Shown piece by piece: positions 6,501 to 6,554 of a stretch of DNA of 6,554 nucleotides. Numbering within the stretch: the stretch's first letter is position 1; each line of letters opens with the position of its first letter. Origin of the DNA: Saprospiraceae bacterium (GTDB lineage: Bacteria; Bacteroidota; Bacteroidia; Chitinophagales; Saprospiraceae); the NCBI GenBank assembly GCA_020630355.1, contig JAHDBO010000113.1, forward strand, positions 1-6,554, in the 5' to 3' direction. Made by a program: the position numbers and the translations under genes. The notes below the pieces were generated by a model. The model was given only the letters and a program-made list of their open reading frames with translations, had not been told where the DNA came from and did not search any database.

Positions 6501-6554
6501 TTGGTATTTGGTATTTGGTATTTGGTATTTGGTATTTGGTATTTGGTATTTGGT
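6501..6554. repeat. Perfect heptad tandem repeat, TTGGTAT, at least 7.7 copies, running off the window
   Basis: Seven exact TTGGTAT units (6501-6549) plus five bases of the next, with no mismatch, continuing past the right edge. On the minus strand the unit is ATACCAA, and it ends 5 nt upstream of the MDR ATG, occupying the ribosome-binding and leader region. Because 7 is not a multiple of 3, every reading frame cycles through the same seven codons, and none is a stop on either strand. Total copy number is unknown. Confidence 0.97.

Noticed and set aside
6501..6554. Heptad repeat considered as coding for a TKYQIPN repeat N-terminus of the MDR protein
   Set aside because: The MDR family normally starts at the MRAIQI position, and no upstream start codon is visible in the window; kept only as a possibility in the findings.

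Overview
The window looks like a piece of a Bacteroidota chromosome. Moderate GC, start codons with almost no Shine-Dalgarno signal, and protein flavours typical of that phylum all point there: a LytM/M23 peptidase with a long C-terminal beta-rich part, and an alpha-oxoamine synthase of the serine-palmitoyltransferase-like group. Species cannot be told from this stretch. No mobile element, CRISPR array, tRNA or rRNA was seen, and no gap without a gene exceeds 300 bases.

Left half, plus strand: the glutamine amidotransferase subunit of anthranilate or aminodeoxychorismate synthase (36-611), hypoxanthine phosphoribosyltransferase (615-1151, only 3 nt downstream), a strong 11-bp hairpin (1155-1187), then a secreted or membrane-anchored M23 metallopeptidase (best start 1218, end 2939). 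The first two genes form a tight unit feeding chorismate/folate or tryptophan synthesis and purine salvage. The hairpin probably separates them from the envelope gene.

Right half, minus strand, convergent with the left: reading 6554 towards 2992, a zinc-less MDR oxidoreductase (6495-5491), an alpha-oxoamine synthase that may make sphingolipid- or sulfonolipid-type long-chain bases (5348-4104), and a two-module VOC/glyoxalase-fold protein with a degenerate metal site (4053-2992). The three are co-directional with gaps of 142 and 50 nt. A candidate Bacteroidota-type promoter and a 13-bp palindrome lie in the 142-nt gap, so the synthase may have its own transcription start.

The most unusual non-coding structure is a pair of period-7 tandem repeats, different in sequence, each just upstream of a minus-strand gene. 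TTGGTAT (at least 7.7 copies, running off the right edge) ends 5 nt from the oxidoreductase start; four TGATGRR units fill the gap before the VOC gene. No clearly new multi-gene system is evident. The best leads are the lipid-type synthase with its neighbours and the heptad repeats.
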